NCBI GenBank assembly: GCA_014132615.1
Contig: BMAH01000025.1
Location: forward strand, 1-64,000
DNA from: Gammaproteobacteria bacterium
Lineage (GTDB): Bacteria > Pseudomonadota > Gammaproteobacteria > DSM-16500
Reading direction: 5' to 3'
DNA: 64,000 nt
Shown piece after piece: positions 46,847 to 55,284 of this stretch. The notes beneath the pieces were generated by a model, which ran no database searches, had not been told where the DNA came from, and worked only from the letters and a program-made list of their open reading frames with translations. The first letter of the stretch is position 1. Every line of letters begins with the position of its first letter. Position numbers and translations under genes: made by a program.

Positions 46847-48874
46847 TTATTTCTTCATCACACTACGATAAATCCATAAACATAAAAGCAAGGTAACAAA
46901 AATACTTAATACGCCAGCAAAGGGCATATAGGCATCCGGCATTAAACGCAAGGCATCTGAGCTTTCTTGTAACGCAAACGGAATGGCTAAAACGACGCCC
47001 ATTAATGAAGCGCCAGCAACAATCCCGCATGCTAGCAATAAACCTTTGTGCTTATGTGAGTGCAACTGCTTTTCTTGTTGCACAGGGGAATAACGTTTGC
47101 ATAGACGTGTATTTACTATGTGAGATAGAAAACCGCCTATGATCACAGGAACAGAACTATCGAGAGGGAGATAAATACCCAAGCCCACTGCTAATACAGG
47201 TAAACGCGTGCCAAAAGATTTTTTTACTATTTCATCAATGATAATGCAGACAATTGCTATTAATGCACCTATGCCTATCATTCCCCAAGCGAGATGATGA
47301 CTAAACACACCTTTTGCAACCGTTGCCATTAACCCTGCTTGCGGTGCTGCTAGCATTTGTGAAGGATTCATATTAGGACGTGGAAAGACACCGCCTATGC
47401 CGTAAGCATTGTAGAGTAGTTGCAAAATAGGAGGGATAATAAAGGAAGCTACAATCATCCCCAGCATTAACATGGCTTGTTGTTTCCAAGGCGTTGCGCC
47501 TACGATTTGACCAACTTTTAAATCTTGCATAGTGTCATTTGAAATCGATAAAGCAGCACCGATGATAACCATGCAACCGATTGCGACAATAGAACCGATT
47601 GTTTCTTTAGTCTGCGCATCCCACGAAGTCCAGCTAAAGAAAAACATGAACAGTAAACAAATGACTAACAATGCAGAAACTAATAAACCTGAGACTGGGC
47701 TATTGGTTGAACCAATTAATCCTGCAAAATAGGCCATGATAGAACAAAATGCGAAACCACCAATTAAAATATAAATTGTGCTAAATCCGGAAATAAAATA
47801 GCGAAATGAAACCGGCATATCGAAATTAGCAGGGATGATGGACCAACAGATTAATAAGAAAATAGGGACTAGTAATAATGCTGCACCTATAAAAACATAA
47901 TGAATAGGAATATCTCTTTCAGTACGCAAGATATTATTAGTTTTATTTACCCGAATATGTCTCACGGCAGAAAAAGAGGTTGCCATGCTTGTGATAACAG
48001 GTTTAAACAAAGTGCAAAGCGTCCACAAGCCGCCCACCAACATGGTGCCTATACCAATGTAGCGAATGTAATCGCGCCAAATAGACATAGCAGCTTGGGT
48101 GGCTGTTTCAGTGGATGAAATGCCGTAAAACCAACCTAAAATTGGAATGCCTGCTAACCAGCCTATAAAAATACCAACTAATAAACTAATAGCAACATTC
48201 ATACCGACTATGTAACCAGCTGCAATCAAGGCAGGCGATAAACCCAATCCGAAACCGACGATGGTAGAAGAAACTTTAATCCAATATTGAAATGTATCCG
48301 TTAAAATTTGAAAGCCAGATTGAAATAAAGCAATGGTGGCACCGACTATACCGCCAATGGTTAACGATTTTAAATCACCTTTTTCACGTTTAGTGCTAGC
48401 TTTTAATACATTACCGATAGCAACTGCTTCGGGATATCTAAGGGTTCTATCTTGCAATAAGGCACGGCGTAAAGGAATGGTAAATAACACACCTAAGGTA
48501 CCACCTAGTAAGCTGGTAATCACTGTTTGCCAATAGTTAAAGTTATCCCATACGTGAAGGATAATCAGTGCTGGCAAGATGAAAGCAATACCTGCCGTTA
48601 ACGCTTCGCCGACAGAAGCCATGATTTGTACCATGGTATTTTCTAAAATATTAGCATTCTTAAAAAATCGCAGTATGCCCATGGAAATGACCGCGGCAGG
48701 AATAGAAGCTGAAACGGTCACACCGACTTTTAAACCCAAGTAGGCATTAGCAGCAGCAAGCACCACAGTTAAGATCACCCCCAATACCAACACCCTAAAG
48801 GTAATCTCAGGCAGGTTTTTATTGGCTGGGATAATTGGTTCATCCGTTTTGGCGAGGATAGGCTTCCTTGGCAT
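46847..48874 (-). CDS. OPT-family oligopeptide transporter
   Basis: A 675-residue inner-membrane transporter with about 16 hydrophobic segments. Family signatures include LPEITFRVLVLGVILTVVLAAANAYLGLKVG, ASIPAAVISMGILR, MASVGEALTAGIAFI and PALIAAGYIVGMNVAISLLVG, and ILGWFYG. It belongs to the bacterial OPT/YSL group that imports small peptides or metal chelates. The ATG at 48874 has AAGGA 9 bases upstream; an extension to 48919 would only add a basic leader. It lies downstream of engB with a gap of 29 bases on the same strand. Confidence 0.92.
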   Translation of the reverse strand: MPRKPILAKTDEPIIPANKNLPEITFRVLVLGVILTVVLAAANAYLGLKVGVTVSASIPAAVISMGILRFFKNANILENTMVQIMASVGEALTAGIAFILPALIILHVWDNFNYWQTVITSLLGGTLGVLFTIPLRRALLQDRTLRYPEAVAIGNVLKASTKREKGDLKSLTIGGIVGATIALFQSGFQILTDTFQYWIKVSSTIVGFGLGLSPALIAAGYIVGMNVAISLLVGIFIGWLAGIPILGWFYGISSTETATQAAMSIWRDYIRYIGIGTMLVGGLWTLCTLFKPVITSMATSFSAVRHIRVNKTNNILRTERDIPIHYVFIGAALLLVPIFLLICWSIIPANFDMPVSFRYFISGFSTIYILIGGFAFCSIMAYFAGLIGSTNSPVSGLLVSALLVICLLFMFFFSWTSWDAQTKETIGSIVAIGCMVIIGAALSISNDTMQDLKVGQIVGATPWKQQAMLMLGMIVASFIIPPILQLLYNAYGIGGVFPRPNMNPSQMLAAPQAGLMATVAKGVFSHHLAWGMIGIGALIAIVCIIIDEIVKKSFGTRLPVLAVGLGIYLPLDSSVPVIIGGFLSHIVNTRLCKRYSPVQQEKQLHSHKHKGLLLACGIVAGASLMGVVLAIPFALQESSDALRLMPDAYMPFAGVLSIFVTLLLCLWIYRSVMKK

Positions 48875-48903
48875 AAACAATATCCTTTTTTGAATTCTTA
48901 TAT

Positions 48904-49497
48904 TTAGTACTCGTACCACTTATTAAGGAATAAGTGAAGCTCTTTTACACCATCGCCTTTAAGCGCAGAAAAGCTTTGTAAGGTAATTTCATTTTCATAT
49001 ATCGCGAGTTCTTTTTTAACTTCTTGCAGCGTCTTTAATACCCCAGTTTTACTTAATTTATCTGCCTTGTTTAGCAAAATATGCACAGGTAATTGTCTAT
49101 GCTCGCAATAATCTAATAGGTGCCTATCTAATGTTTTAAGCGGATGGCGAATATCCATCACCAATAATAATCCTTTTAATGACTCTCTTTGTCGTATATA
49201 AAGATCAATTGTTTTTTGCCATTTTGCTTTGGCAGCAGCAGGAGCTTTAGCAAATCCGTAACCCGGTAAATCGGCTAAACGGCGCTGCTCGTCTAATACA
49301 AATATATTAATGAGTTGGGTACGTCCTGGTGTTTTACTAACTCGCGCAAGGCCTTTGTGTGTAATTTTATTTAACACACTGGATTTACCCGCATTAGAGC
49401 GGCCAACAATAGCCACTTCTACGCCTTGATCAGGTGGTAATTGCTGGACTTCGGCAACGCTTAAAAGAAAATACGCTTTTTGATAATGTGATGACAT
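48904..49497 (-). CDS. engB: Ribosome biogenesis GTP-binding protein EngB (YsxC/YihA)
   Basis: A 197-residue GTPase needed to assemble the large ribosomal subunit. The G motifs are intact: GRSNAGKSSVLNKI (G1), VSKTPGRTQLIN (G2), LADLPGYGFAKA (G3), LLNKADKLSKTG (G4) and a C-terminal SALKGDG (G5). It is the usual length. It is divergent from uvrD and ahead of the OPT gene on the minus strand. Confidence 0.97.
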   Translation of the reverse strand: MSSHYQKAYFLLSVAEVQQLPPDQGVEVAIVGRSNAGKSSVLNKITHKGLARVSKTPGRTQLINIFVLDEQRRLADLPGYGFAKAPAAAKAKWQKTIDLYIRQRESLKGLLLVMDIRHPLKTLDRHLLDYCEHRQLPVHILLNKADKLSKTGVLKTLQEVKKELAIYENEITLQSFSALKGDGVKELHLFLNKWYEY

Positions 49498-49534
49498 ATT
49501 AAACTACACAGCCTGATGATTAATGGAAGACCTC

Positions 49535-51670
49535 ATGATACTCAATTCTCTCAATCCAGCCCAGCAAGAAGCCGTGGTTGCACCACTTGGCCACCAATTA
49601 GTCTTAGCAGGGGCTGGCAGTGGTAAAACACGTGTCCTAATCTATCGTATTGCTTGGTTGATTGAGCACGAACATATTTCACCTTTTAATATTCTTGCTG
49701 TGACCTTTACGAATAAAGCAGCGAATGAAATGCGCACGCGTGTAGAGAGTATGCTAAACGTCCCCGTTAAATCAATGTGGATTGGTACTTTTCATGGTTT
49801 ATCGCACCGATTTTTACGCGCGCACTGGCAAGAGGCTGGGTTGCCGCAAGCCTTTCAAATACTCGATTCCGATGATCAATTTCGATTAATCCGCCGCGTC
49901 ATTCATGCCATGAATTTAGATGAAGAACGTTTTCCACCAAAAGAAGCACAGTGGTTTATTAATGCACAAAAAGAAGAGGCACGCGAACCTCATCAAGTGG
50001 AGCTGCGGGATTTTACTGCTCAAACCTTAATCCAAATTTATCAAGCTTATCAGGAAGCTTGCCAACGCGCAGGGGTGATAGACTTTACTGATTTATTATT
50101 AAAAACTTATAAATTATTACTCAGTAACGATACCTTGCGGCAACATTATCAAGAACGCTTTCGTTGTTTGCTGGTGGATGAGTTTCAAGATACTAATACC
50201 TTGCAATATAGTTGGCTCAAATTATTTGCCGGTGAAAATAATTCCATCATGATAGTTGGCGATGACGATCAATCCATTTACGGTTGGCGTGGTGCACGCA
50301 TTGAAAATATACAACGTTTCTCTAAAGACTTCCCTGGCGCTAACATCATTCGCCTTGAACAAAATTACCGCTCAACAGGAACTATCTTAAAAGCAGCTAA
50401 TGCTTTAATTTCGCAAAACTCAGGACGCTTAGGTAAAAACCTTTGGACTGAGGATCAGGAAGGAGAATTAATTACCTCTTACGCCGCCTTTAATGAAACT
50501 GATGAAGCTTTTTTTATAGTTAATCGCATACGTGATTTACGCCAAGGTGAATTTGCATTGCGTGATATGGCCATTCTTTATCGATCTAATGCACAATCGC
50601 GGGTCATTGAAGAAGCACTAATGCAATTTGGTATCCCTTACCGCGTTTACGGCGGTTTACGTTATTTTGATAGAGCGGAGATTAAAGATGCACTCGCCTA
50701 TTTACGTATCATCGCTAATCGTCATGATGATCCTGCTTTTGAACGCATTATCAATACACCCACTCGCGGCATTGGCGATAAAACGGTAAATGCTATACGC
50801 GAACAGGCAAAAACAGCGAATCAGCCATTATGGTATGCATTAATTACCTTACTTGAGAAAAAATTCTTTTCAGCGCGCGCAGACAGTGCTTTAGCTAACT
50901 TTGTTAATTTGATTAATGCCATGGATGAAAAAACAGTTGGCATGGATCTACATAAACAAGTGGAATACGTGCTTTACTCAAGCGGCTTAATTGAACATTA
51001 TCGTAAAGAAAAAGGTGAGAAAGGCTTAACACGTTTAGAAAACTTAGAAGAATTAGTAAACGCTGCTCATCAATTTTCGCAAGAAGCTGTACCTGATGAA
51101 ATGTCACCACTTGCTGCGTTTTTAGCTTACGCTGCACTTGAATCTAAAGATGATCAAGCGGAAGCTTACGATGATAGCGTGCAACTAATGACATTACATT
51201 CCGCCAAAGGTTTAGAATTTCCTGTCGTCTTTTTAGCAGGTTGCGAAGAAGAATTATTTCCTCATTACTTATCTATGAATGATCCTAAAGCTATGGAAGA
51301 AGAAAGACGCTTATGCTACGTAGGCGTTACTCGTGCTATGAAAAAATTATTCATGACTTACGCAGAGTTAAGGCGCATGCACGGTAAAGAAGCTTATCAC
51401 CGCCCTTCTCGATTTTTGCGTGAAATTCCCGTGGAATTAGTCGATGAGGTTAGGTTTAGAACTAAAGTGTCACGCGTACAACCTGTCGCAAGCACGCCAG
51501 CTTACAAACCCCAGGCACAGGGCCGTTTTCGTATAGGTCAGGATGTACATCATCGAGTATTTGGCGAAGGAACAGTACTTGATGTTGAGGGCGATGGGGA
51601 TGAGATGAAGGTGAAGGTGAGGTTTGGCAGTGTGGGGACTAAGGTATTGATTGCTAGTTATTTAACTTAA
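49535..51670 (+). CDS. uvrD: DNA helicase II UvrD
   Basis: About 711 residues; a superfamily 1A 3'-5' helicase for nucleotide excision and mismatch repair. All helicase motifs are present: LAGAGSGKTRVL (Walker A), AVTFTNKAANEMR, LVDEFQDTNTLQ (Walker B), GDDDQSIYGWRGA, IRLEQNYRSTG and LMTLHSAKGLEFPVVFLAG, then VGVTRAMKKL. The C-terminal tail RFRIGQDVHHRVFGEGTVLDVEGDGDEMKV is a Tudor-like domain. An in-frame ATG at 49523 is also possible; 49535 is favoured for its GGAAG site. It is divergent from engB. Confidence 0.95.
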   Translation: MILNSLNPAQQEAVVAPLGHQLVLAGAGSGKTRVLIYRIAWLIEHEHISPFNILAVTFTNKAANEMRTRVESMLNVPVKSMWIGTFHGLSHRFLRAHWQEAGLPQAFQILDSDDQFRLIRRVIHAMNLDEERFPPKEAQWFINAQKEEAREPHQVELRDFTAQTLIQIYQAYQEACQRAGVIDFTDLLLKTYKLLLSNDTLRQHYQERFRCLLVDEFQDTNTLQYSWLKLFAGENNSIMIVGDDDQSIYGWRGARIENIQRFSKDFPGANIIRLEQNYRSTGTILKAANALISQNSGRLGKNLWTEDQEGELITSYAAFNETDEAFFIVNRIRDLRQGEFALRDMAILYRSNAQSRVIEEALMQFGIPYRVYGGLRYFDRAEIKDALAYLRIIANRHDDPAFERIINTPTRGIGDKTVNAIREQAKTANQPLWYALITLLEKKFFSARADSALANFVNLINAMDEKTVGMDLHKQVEYVLYSSGLIEHYRKEKGEKGLTRLENLEELVNAAHQFSQEAVPDEMSPLAAFLAYAALESKDDQAEAYDDSVQLMTLHSAKGLEFPVVFLAGCEEELFPHYLSMNDPKAMEEERRLCYVGVTRAMKKLFMTYAELRRMHGKEAYHRPSRFLREIPVELVDEVRFRTKVSRVQPVASTPAYKPQAQGRFRIGQDVHHRVFGEGTVLDVEGDGDEMKVKVRFGSVGTKVLIASYLT

Positions 51671-51684
51671 AAATAGTGCTATTT
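51671..51684 (+). promoter_or_regulatory. Dyad before the XRE regulator gene
   Basis: AAATAG (51671-51676) and CTATTT (51679-51684) form a perfect inverted repeat with a 2-base centre, beginning one base after the uvrD stop and 26 bases before the regulator start. The related half-sites AATAGT (51672) and ACTATT (51702) face each other. XRE regulators often repress their own promoters, so this is a plausible operator, but unproven. Confidence 0.3.
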
Positions 51685-51710
51685 ATATATAAATGAGGTG
51701 TACTATTAAG

Positions 51711-51959
51711 ATGGGCAAGAATGATTTTGTAAAAGCAAGAGCGCATACCAATCTTACTCCAGGTGAGTCATTAAAAATACTTCGTGAGTTACAAGGATGG
51801 ACACAGGTTGATTTGTCTAAGAAAGTAGGAATTAGCCAATCAAATATTTCAGCTCTTGAAGGAAACACTAGACAACTAGATCGTAAAAAAGCAATTGCTT
51901 TTGCAAAAGTATTAAAAGTGCATCCGGCTATATTACTTTTTCCTGATTTTGATATGTAA
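51711..51959 (+). CDS. XRE-family helix-turn-helix regulator, solitary antitoxin-like
   Basis: An 82-residue DNA-binding protein: LRELQGWTQVDLSKKVGISQSNISALEGNTRQL is a complete XRE helix-turn-helix, and the flanks match small antitoxins such as HigA. The ATG at 51711 is favoured; GAGGTG lies about 10 bases before it. No toxin-like gene is adjacent on either side: upstream is uvrD (40 bases) and downstream pyrD (51 bases). It therefore looks like an orphan regulator. Confidence 0.8.
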   Translation: MGKNDFVKARAHTNLTPGESLKILRELQGWTQVDLSKKVGISQSNISALEGNTRQLDRKKAIAFAKVLKVHPAILLFPDFDM

Positions 51960-52010
51960 AAAAATTACTAATTAGCTTACTTATTACAAACAATTTCTAG
52001 AAACGAGATC

Positions 52011-53009
52011 ATGTACAAGCAAATAAAAAATATATTATTTAAATTAAATCCTGAATATGCTCACGCTATAGCGCTAACATTAATAAAATTCGTTAATAAT
52101 TTAAATCTGACTAGGCTTTTTTTTAAAAACACTCCTAGTCAATCCTTTCCCCTATTAAATCTTATCTTCCCCAATAAAATCGGCCTCGCTGCTGGTTTGG
52201 ATAAAAATGGTGACTACATTGATGCACTAGCTTCGTTAGGATTTGGTTTTATTGAAATCGGAACAGTCACGCCTAAGCCGCAAAAAGGTAACCCTAAGCC
52301 GCGTTTATTTCGCCTTGTAGAGCATGAAGCTATTATTAATCGCATGGGGTTTAATAATAAAGGCATAGATTATGTAGTGAATCGATTGAAGAAAACTAAG
52401 TACAAAGGGATATTGGGAATCAATATTGGGAAGAATAAAGATACCCCTAATGAAAAGGCAGTTGATGATTATTTATTGGGGTTTAATGCTTTCTGGCGTT
52501 ATGCAAGTTACATTACTGTGAATATTTCATCGCCTAATACGCCCGGTTTACGTGCCCTGCAAGAGAAGGAAAGCTTAGAGCAGTTACTTAGTGCATTGAA
52601 AAATGCACAGGCTAATATTCATGCGCTTAAAAATAAATATGTGCCACTTGTTGTAAAAATTTCTCCTGATTTAACAGACGCAGCCCTAGAAGAGTTAGCC
52701 CATGTTTTGTTAGCGCAAAAAATTGATGGGGTGATTGCTACCAATACGACTATTCATAGAGATATCACGCATGCACATGCAAATGAAACAGGTGGCTTAA
52801 GTGGTAAACCTTTACAAGATCGCAGTACTGATATTATTAAAAAATTAGCTGGTCTATTAAATAATCGTATTCCTATTATTGCAGTAGGAGGAATACATGA
52901 TGAGGCAAGTGCAAGGGAAAAATTAAATGCTGGCGCTCAGTTATTGCAGGTTTATACGAGTTTTATTTACCAAGGCCCCTCGTTAATTTCAAAGTTAGCA
53001 CTCATGTAG
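52011..53009 (+). CDS. pyrD: Quinone-dependent dihydroorotate dehydrogenase PyrD (class 2)
   Basis: A 332-residue membrane-associated FMN enzyme of pyrimidine synthesis. The N-terminal helical part (NILFKLNPEYAHAIALTLIKFVN) is the class 2 membrane tunnel. FMN-binding and catalytic segments are present: NKIGLAAGLDKNGDYIDALASLGFGFIEIGTVTPKPQ, NRMGFNNKG, VNISSPNTPGLR with the catalytic Ser, and GVIATNTT. The closing IIAVGGIHDEASAREKLNAGAQLLQVYTSFIYQGP is typical. Its TAG stop codon is the first three bases of the 34-bp inverted repeat that follows. Confidence 0.96.
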   Translation: MYKQIKNILFKLNPEYAHAIALTLIKFVNNLNLTRLFFKNTPSQSFPLLNLIFPNKIGLAAGLDKNGDYIDALASLGFGFIEIGTVTPKPQKGNPKPRLFRLVEHEAIINRMGFNNKGIDYVVNRLKKTKYKGILGINIGKNKDTPNEKAVDDYLLGFNAFWRYASYITVNISSPNTPGLRALQEKESLEQLLSALKNAQANIHALKNKYVPLVVKISPDLTDAALEELAHVLLAQKIDGVIATNTTIHRDITHAHANETGGLSGKPLQDRSTDIIKKLAGLLNNRIPIIAVGGIHDEASAREKLNAGAQLLQVYTSFIYQGPSLISKLALM

Positions 53010-53097
53010 CCGCGATGGGAGCGCAGCGGACATCGAGGTTCATTCCCTTTACAAACGTCCGTTAACCTCGATGTCCGCTGCGCTCCCATCGCGGCTA
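53007..53097. repeat. Perfect inverted repeat with 34-bp arms overlapping the pyrD stop
   Basis: Arm 53007-53040 is the exact reverse complement of arm 53064-53097, with a 23-base centre. The arm starts TAGCCGCGATGGGAGCGCAG. The first three bases serve as the pyrD stop codon. A diverged single arm of the same element sits right after the transglycosylase stop at 20439-20472. The GC-rich arms stand out from the AT-rich surroundings. It encodes no protein and resembles a REP or MITE-type element. Confidence 0.88.
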
Positions 53098-53144
53098 CCA
53101 AATTTATTAAGCGCCTAAAGACACTTTAAGCTCCCTTCCACCTG

Positions 53145-53339
53145 TTAAGGAGTTCTTCTAGAATTTTCATCATGAGGACAACAGCCGTGCATATCATCAA
53201 AAAAATCACCGGCCGCTGCGACCAAATTTGTAGCCGCATTACTGAAGAAAGCCTGAGCTTGAGAGAGTTGCTGTTTAACTGAAACTTTTGCTTGATTGTT
53301 TTGTTGGTCAATTGGGTTGGGGTTTCTTCTTAAAAACAT
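53145..53339 (-). CDS. Small 64-residue protein of unknown function
   Basis: A short protein starting MFLRRNPNPIDQQNNQ, with a helical, Ala-rich middle (SQAQAFFSNAATNLVAAAGDFF) and a Cys-Cys pair with His residues near the end (MHGCCPHDENSRR). AAGGA lies 8 bases before the ATG, a strong site, so I judge it real. It begins 28 bases downstream of the glmS stop on the same strand and may be translated from glmS mRNA. No family is recognised. The amphipathic helix could associate with membranes. Confidence 0.55.
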   Translation of the reverse strand: MFLRRNPNPIDQQNNQAKVSVKQQLSQAQAFFSNAATNLVAAAGDFFDDMHGCCPHDENSRRTP

Positions 53340-53367
53340 ATTATTTTTCCTTATATTTAAATTATTA

Positions 53368-55206
53368 TTACTCAACCGTAACTGATTTAGCCAAATTGCG
53401 TGGCTGATCAACGTCTGTTCCTTTAAGCACTGCAACGTGATAAGCAAGCATTTGCAGTGGGATAGTATAAAGTATTGGGTTTAATAGAGGATGGGTTTTA
53501 GGCATACGGATAATATGTGCATCGCTAAATGCAGGTTGATTTTGTAAATCACCTTGATCTGTTAATATAAATAATTGGCCGCCGCGTGCACGCACTTCTT
53601 GTAAATTAGAGAGACTTTTTTCTAGCATGTTATCGCTTGGTACGGTGGATATAACAGGCATGTTGGTATCAACTAAAGCCAAAGGGCCGTGTTTTAATTC
53701 GCCTGATGGGTAGCCTTCTGCGTGTATGTAAGAAATTTCTTTTAACTTCAATGCACCTTCTAATGCAATAGGATAGAGTGCCCCTCTGCCTATGAAAATA
53801 GCATGATTTTTATTAGTAAACGATTTTGCCCACTCAGCAATTTTACTATCTTGATGTAATACATCTTTGATTAACGTTGGTAAGTGTTGTAACTGTTCTA
53901 ATAATTCTTTTTCAAGCGCCGTATCTTTATGACGGGCACGACGCAGTAATAACGCTAATAAAAATAATGCGGTTAATTGCGTCACAAACGCCTTGGTTGA
54001 GGCAACACCAATTTCTAAACCTGCGCGAGTTAGGAAATGTAAATCTGCTTCCCTCACCATAGAGCTAGATGAAACATTACAAATAGCTAATGTGCTTAAA
54101 TACCCCATTTTTTTAGCTAAACGTAGTGCTGCTAACGTATCTGCTGTTTCACCTGACTGAGATAAAGTAACGAATAAACTATTTTTAGATTGAGCTACAT
54201 CGCGATAACGAAATTCACTGGCGACTTCAACTGAACAAGGAATACCTGCTAATGCTTCAAACCAATAGCGCGCGACTAAAGCAGCGTGATAACTGGTGCC
54301 GCAAGCAATTAACTGCACGTGTTCTACTGCAGGAAAAATAGCTTCTGTTTTATGGCCAAAAATAGCAGAAAGCACTTGGCCTTTATTCAATCGTCCTTCC
54401 AAGCATGAAGCAATCGCTTCAGGTTGTTCCATAATTTCTTTTTGCATGTAATGGCGATATTCACCACGCTCAATGGAATCTAAATTCAATGGCAATTCGT
54501 GTTCTTCGCGTTTAACTTCTTTTAAATTTTGGTCGTAAATAGAAACTGAATCCAATGTGATTTCAGCTAAATCATTATCTTCTAAATAAATAAATTGTTG
54601 CGTAACAGAGAGCAATGCTAATGGATCAGAGGCAACAAAATTTTCTCCTCTACCACGCCCAATCACTAAGGGACTACCCTGTCTAACGACAATTAAACGC
54701 TTAGGATCGTGCTTAGAAATAATACCTAACGCGTACGCGCCTTCCAGTTGATTGATAGTAGCGCGCACTGCTTGGCGTAAATCTTTAGATTTAACAAAAT
54801 GACTATGAATTAAATGTACAATGACTTCGGTATCTGTTTCTGAGTGAAATTGATAGCCGTCATTCAGCAAGCTATTACGTAAATGAGCATGATTTTCAAT
54901 AATGCCATTATGTACTAAGGCAAATTCATCGTTAGAAATGAAAGGATGTGCATTATGCTCAGAAGGCGCACCGTGCGTCGCCCAACGAGTATGAGCAATA
55001 CCTGTGTGGCCCATTAAAGGATTAGTTAGCAGTGCATTATCTAATTCGCGCACTTTACCCACTACCCGCAGTCTTTGCAGCTGCTGCTTGGCATCAATAA
55101 TCGCAATGCCTGCTGAGTCATAGCCTCTGTATTCCAGCTTTTTTAAGCCGTCAATCAATAGCTTGTCCACAGGGCGATTCGCGACTGCTCCAACAATACC
55201 GCACAT
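53368..55206 (-). CDS. glmS: Glutamine-fructose-6-phosphate aminotransferase GlmS
   Basis: A 612-residue cytoplasmic enzyme that makes glucosamine 6-phosphate, the entry step to UDP-GlcNAc. The N-terminal nucleophile is Cys2 (MCGIVGAV). The glutaminase domain shows HTRWATHGAPSEHNAHPF and the two SIS domains show ACGTSYHAALVARYWFE, SQSGETADTLAALR, GRGALYPIALEGALKLKEISYIHAEGYPSGELKHGPLALV. It ends in PRNLAKSVTVE as usual. It is 1.1 kb from glmU on the same strand. Confidence 0.97.
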   Translation of the reverse strand: MCGIVGAVANRPVDKLLIDGLKKLEYRGYDSAGIAIIDAKQQLQRLRVVGKVRELDNALLTNPLMGHTGIAHTRWATHGAPSEHNAHPFISNDEFALVHNGIIENHAHLRNSLLNDGYQFHSETDTEVIVHLIHSHFVKSKDLRQAVRATINQLEGAYALGIISKHDPKRLIVVRQGSPLVIGRGRGENFVASDPLALLSVTQQFIYLEDNDLAEITLDSVSIYDQNLKEVKREEHELPLNLDSIERGEYRHYMQKEIMEQPEAIASCLEGRLNKGQVLSAIFGHKTEAIFPAVEHVQLIACGTSYHAALVARYWFEALAGIPCSVEVASEFRYRDVAQSKNSLFVTLSQSGETADTLAALRLAKKMGYLSTLAICNVSSSSMVREADLHFLTRAGLEIGVASTKAFVTQLTALFLLALLLRRARHKDTALEKELLEQLQHLPTLIKDVLHQDSKIAEWAKSFTNKNHAIFIGRGALYPIALEGALKLKEISYIHAEGYPSGELKHGPLALVDTNMPVISTVPSDNMLEKSLSNLQEVRARGGQLFILTDQGDLQNQPAFSDAHIIRMPKTHPLLNPILYTIPLQMLAYHVAVLKGTDVDQPRNLAKSVTVE

Positions 55207-55235
55207 AATAATGGGATCCTTAAAAATAAACGCGC

Positions 55236-55264
55236 ATTATAGCCTGCTCACCCACTGGATGAAA
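55236..55264 (-). promoter_or_regulatory. Predicted glmS promoter
   Basis: On the minus strand a perfect -10 box TATAAT (55241-55236) lies 17 bases after TTTCAT (55264-55259), which is a weak -35 box. It is about 30 bases before the glmS ATG. Inside the 78-base gap between glmS and the coiled-coil gene this is the only promoter-like match seen. Confidence 0.45.
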
Positions 55265-55284
55265 GGTTGTTTTTTTATTAATCA

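Noticed and set aside
51711-51959. Complete HigBA-type toxin-antitoxin pair
   Set aside because: Only the HTH protein is present; the neighbours are uvrD and pyrD, so no toxin is assigned.
53126-53311. 61-codon minus-strand reading frame overlapping the 64-residue ORF
   Set aside because: Lower coding quality and no ribosome site; the overlapping 53145-53339 frame has a strong site and sensible start.
55207-55284. glmS ribozyme or riboswitch upstream of glmS
   Set aside because: glmS ribozymes are known in Gram-positive relatives; this 78-base gap has no core fold that I can see and holds only a promoter-like match.
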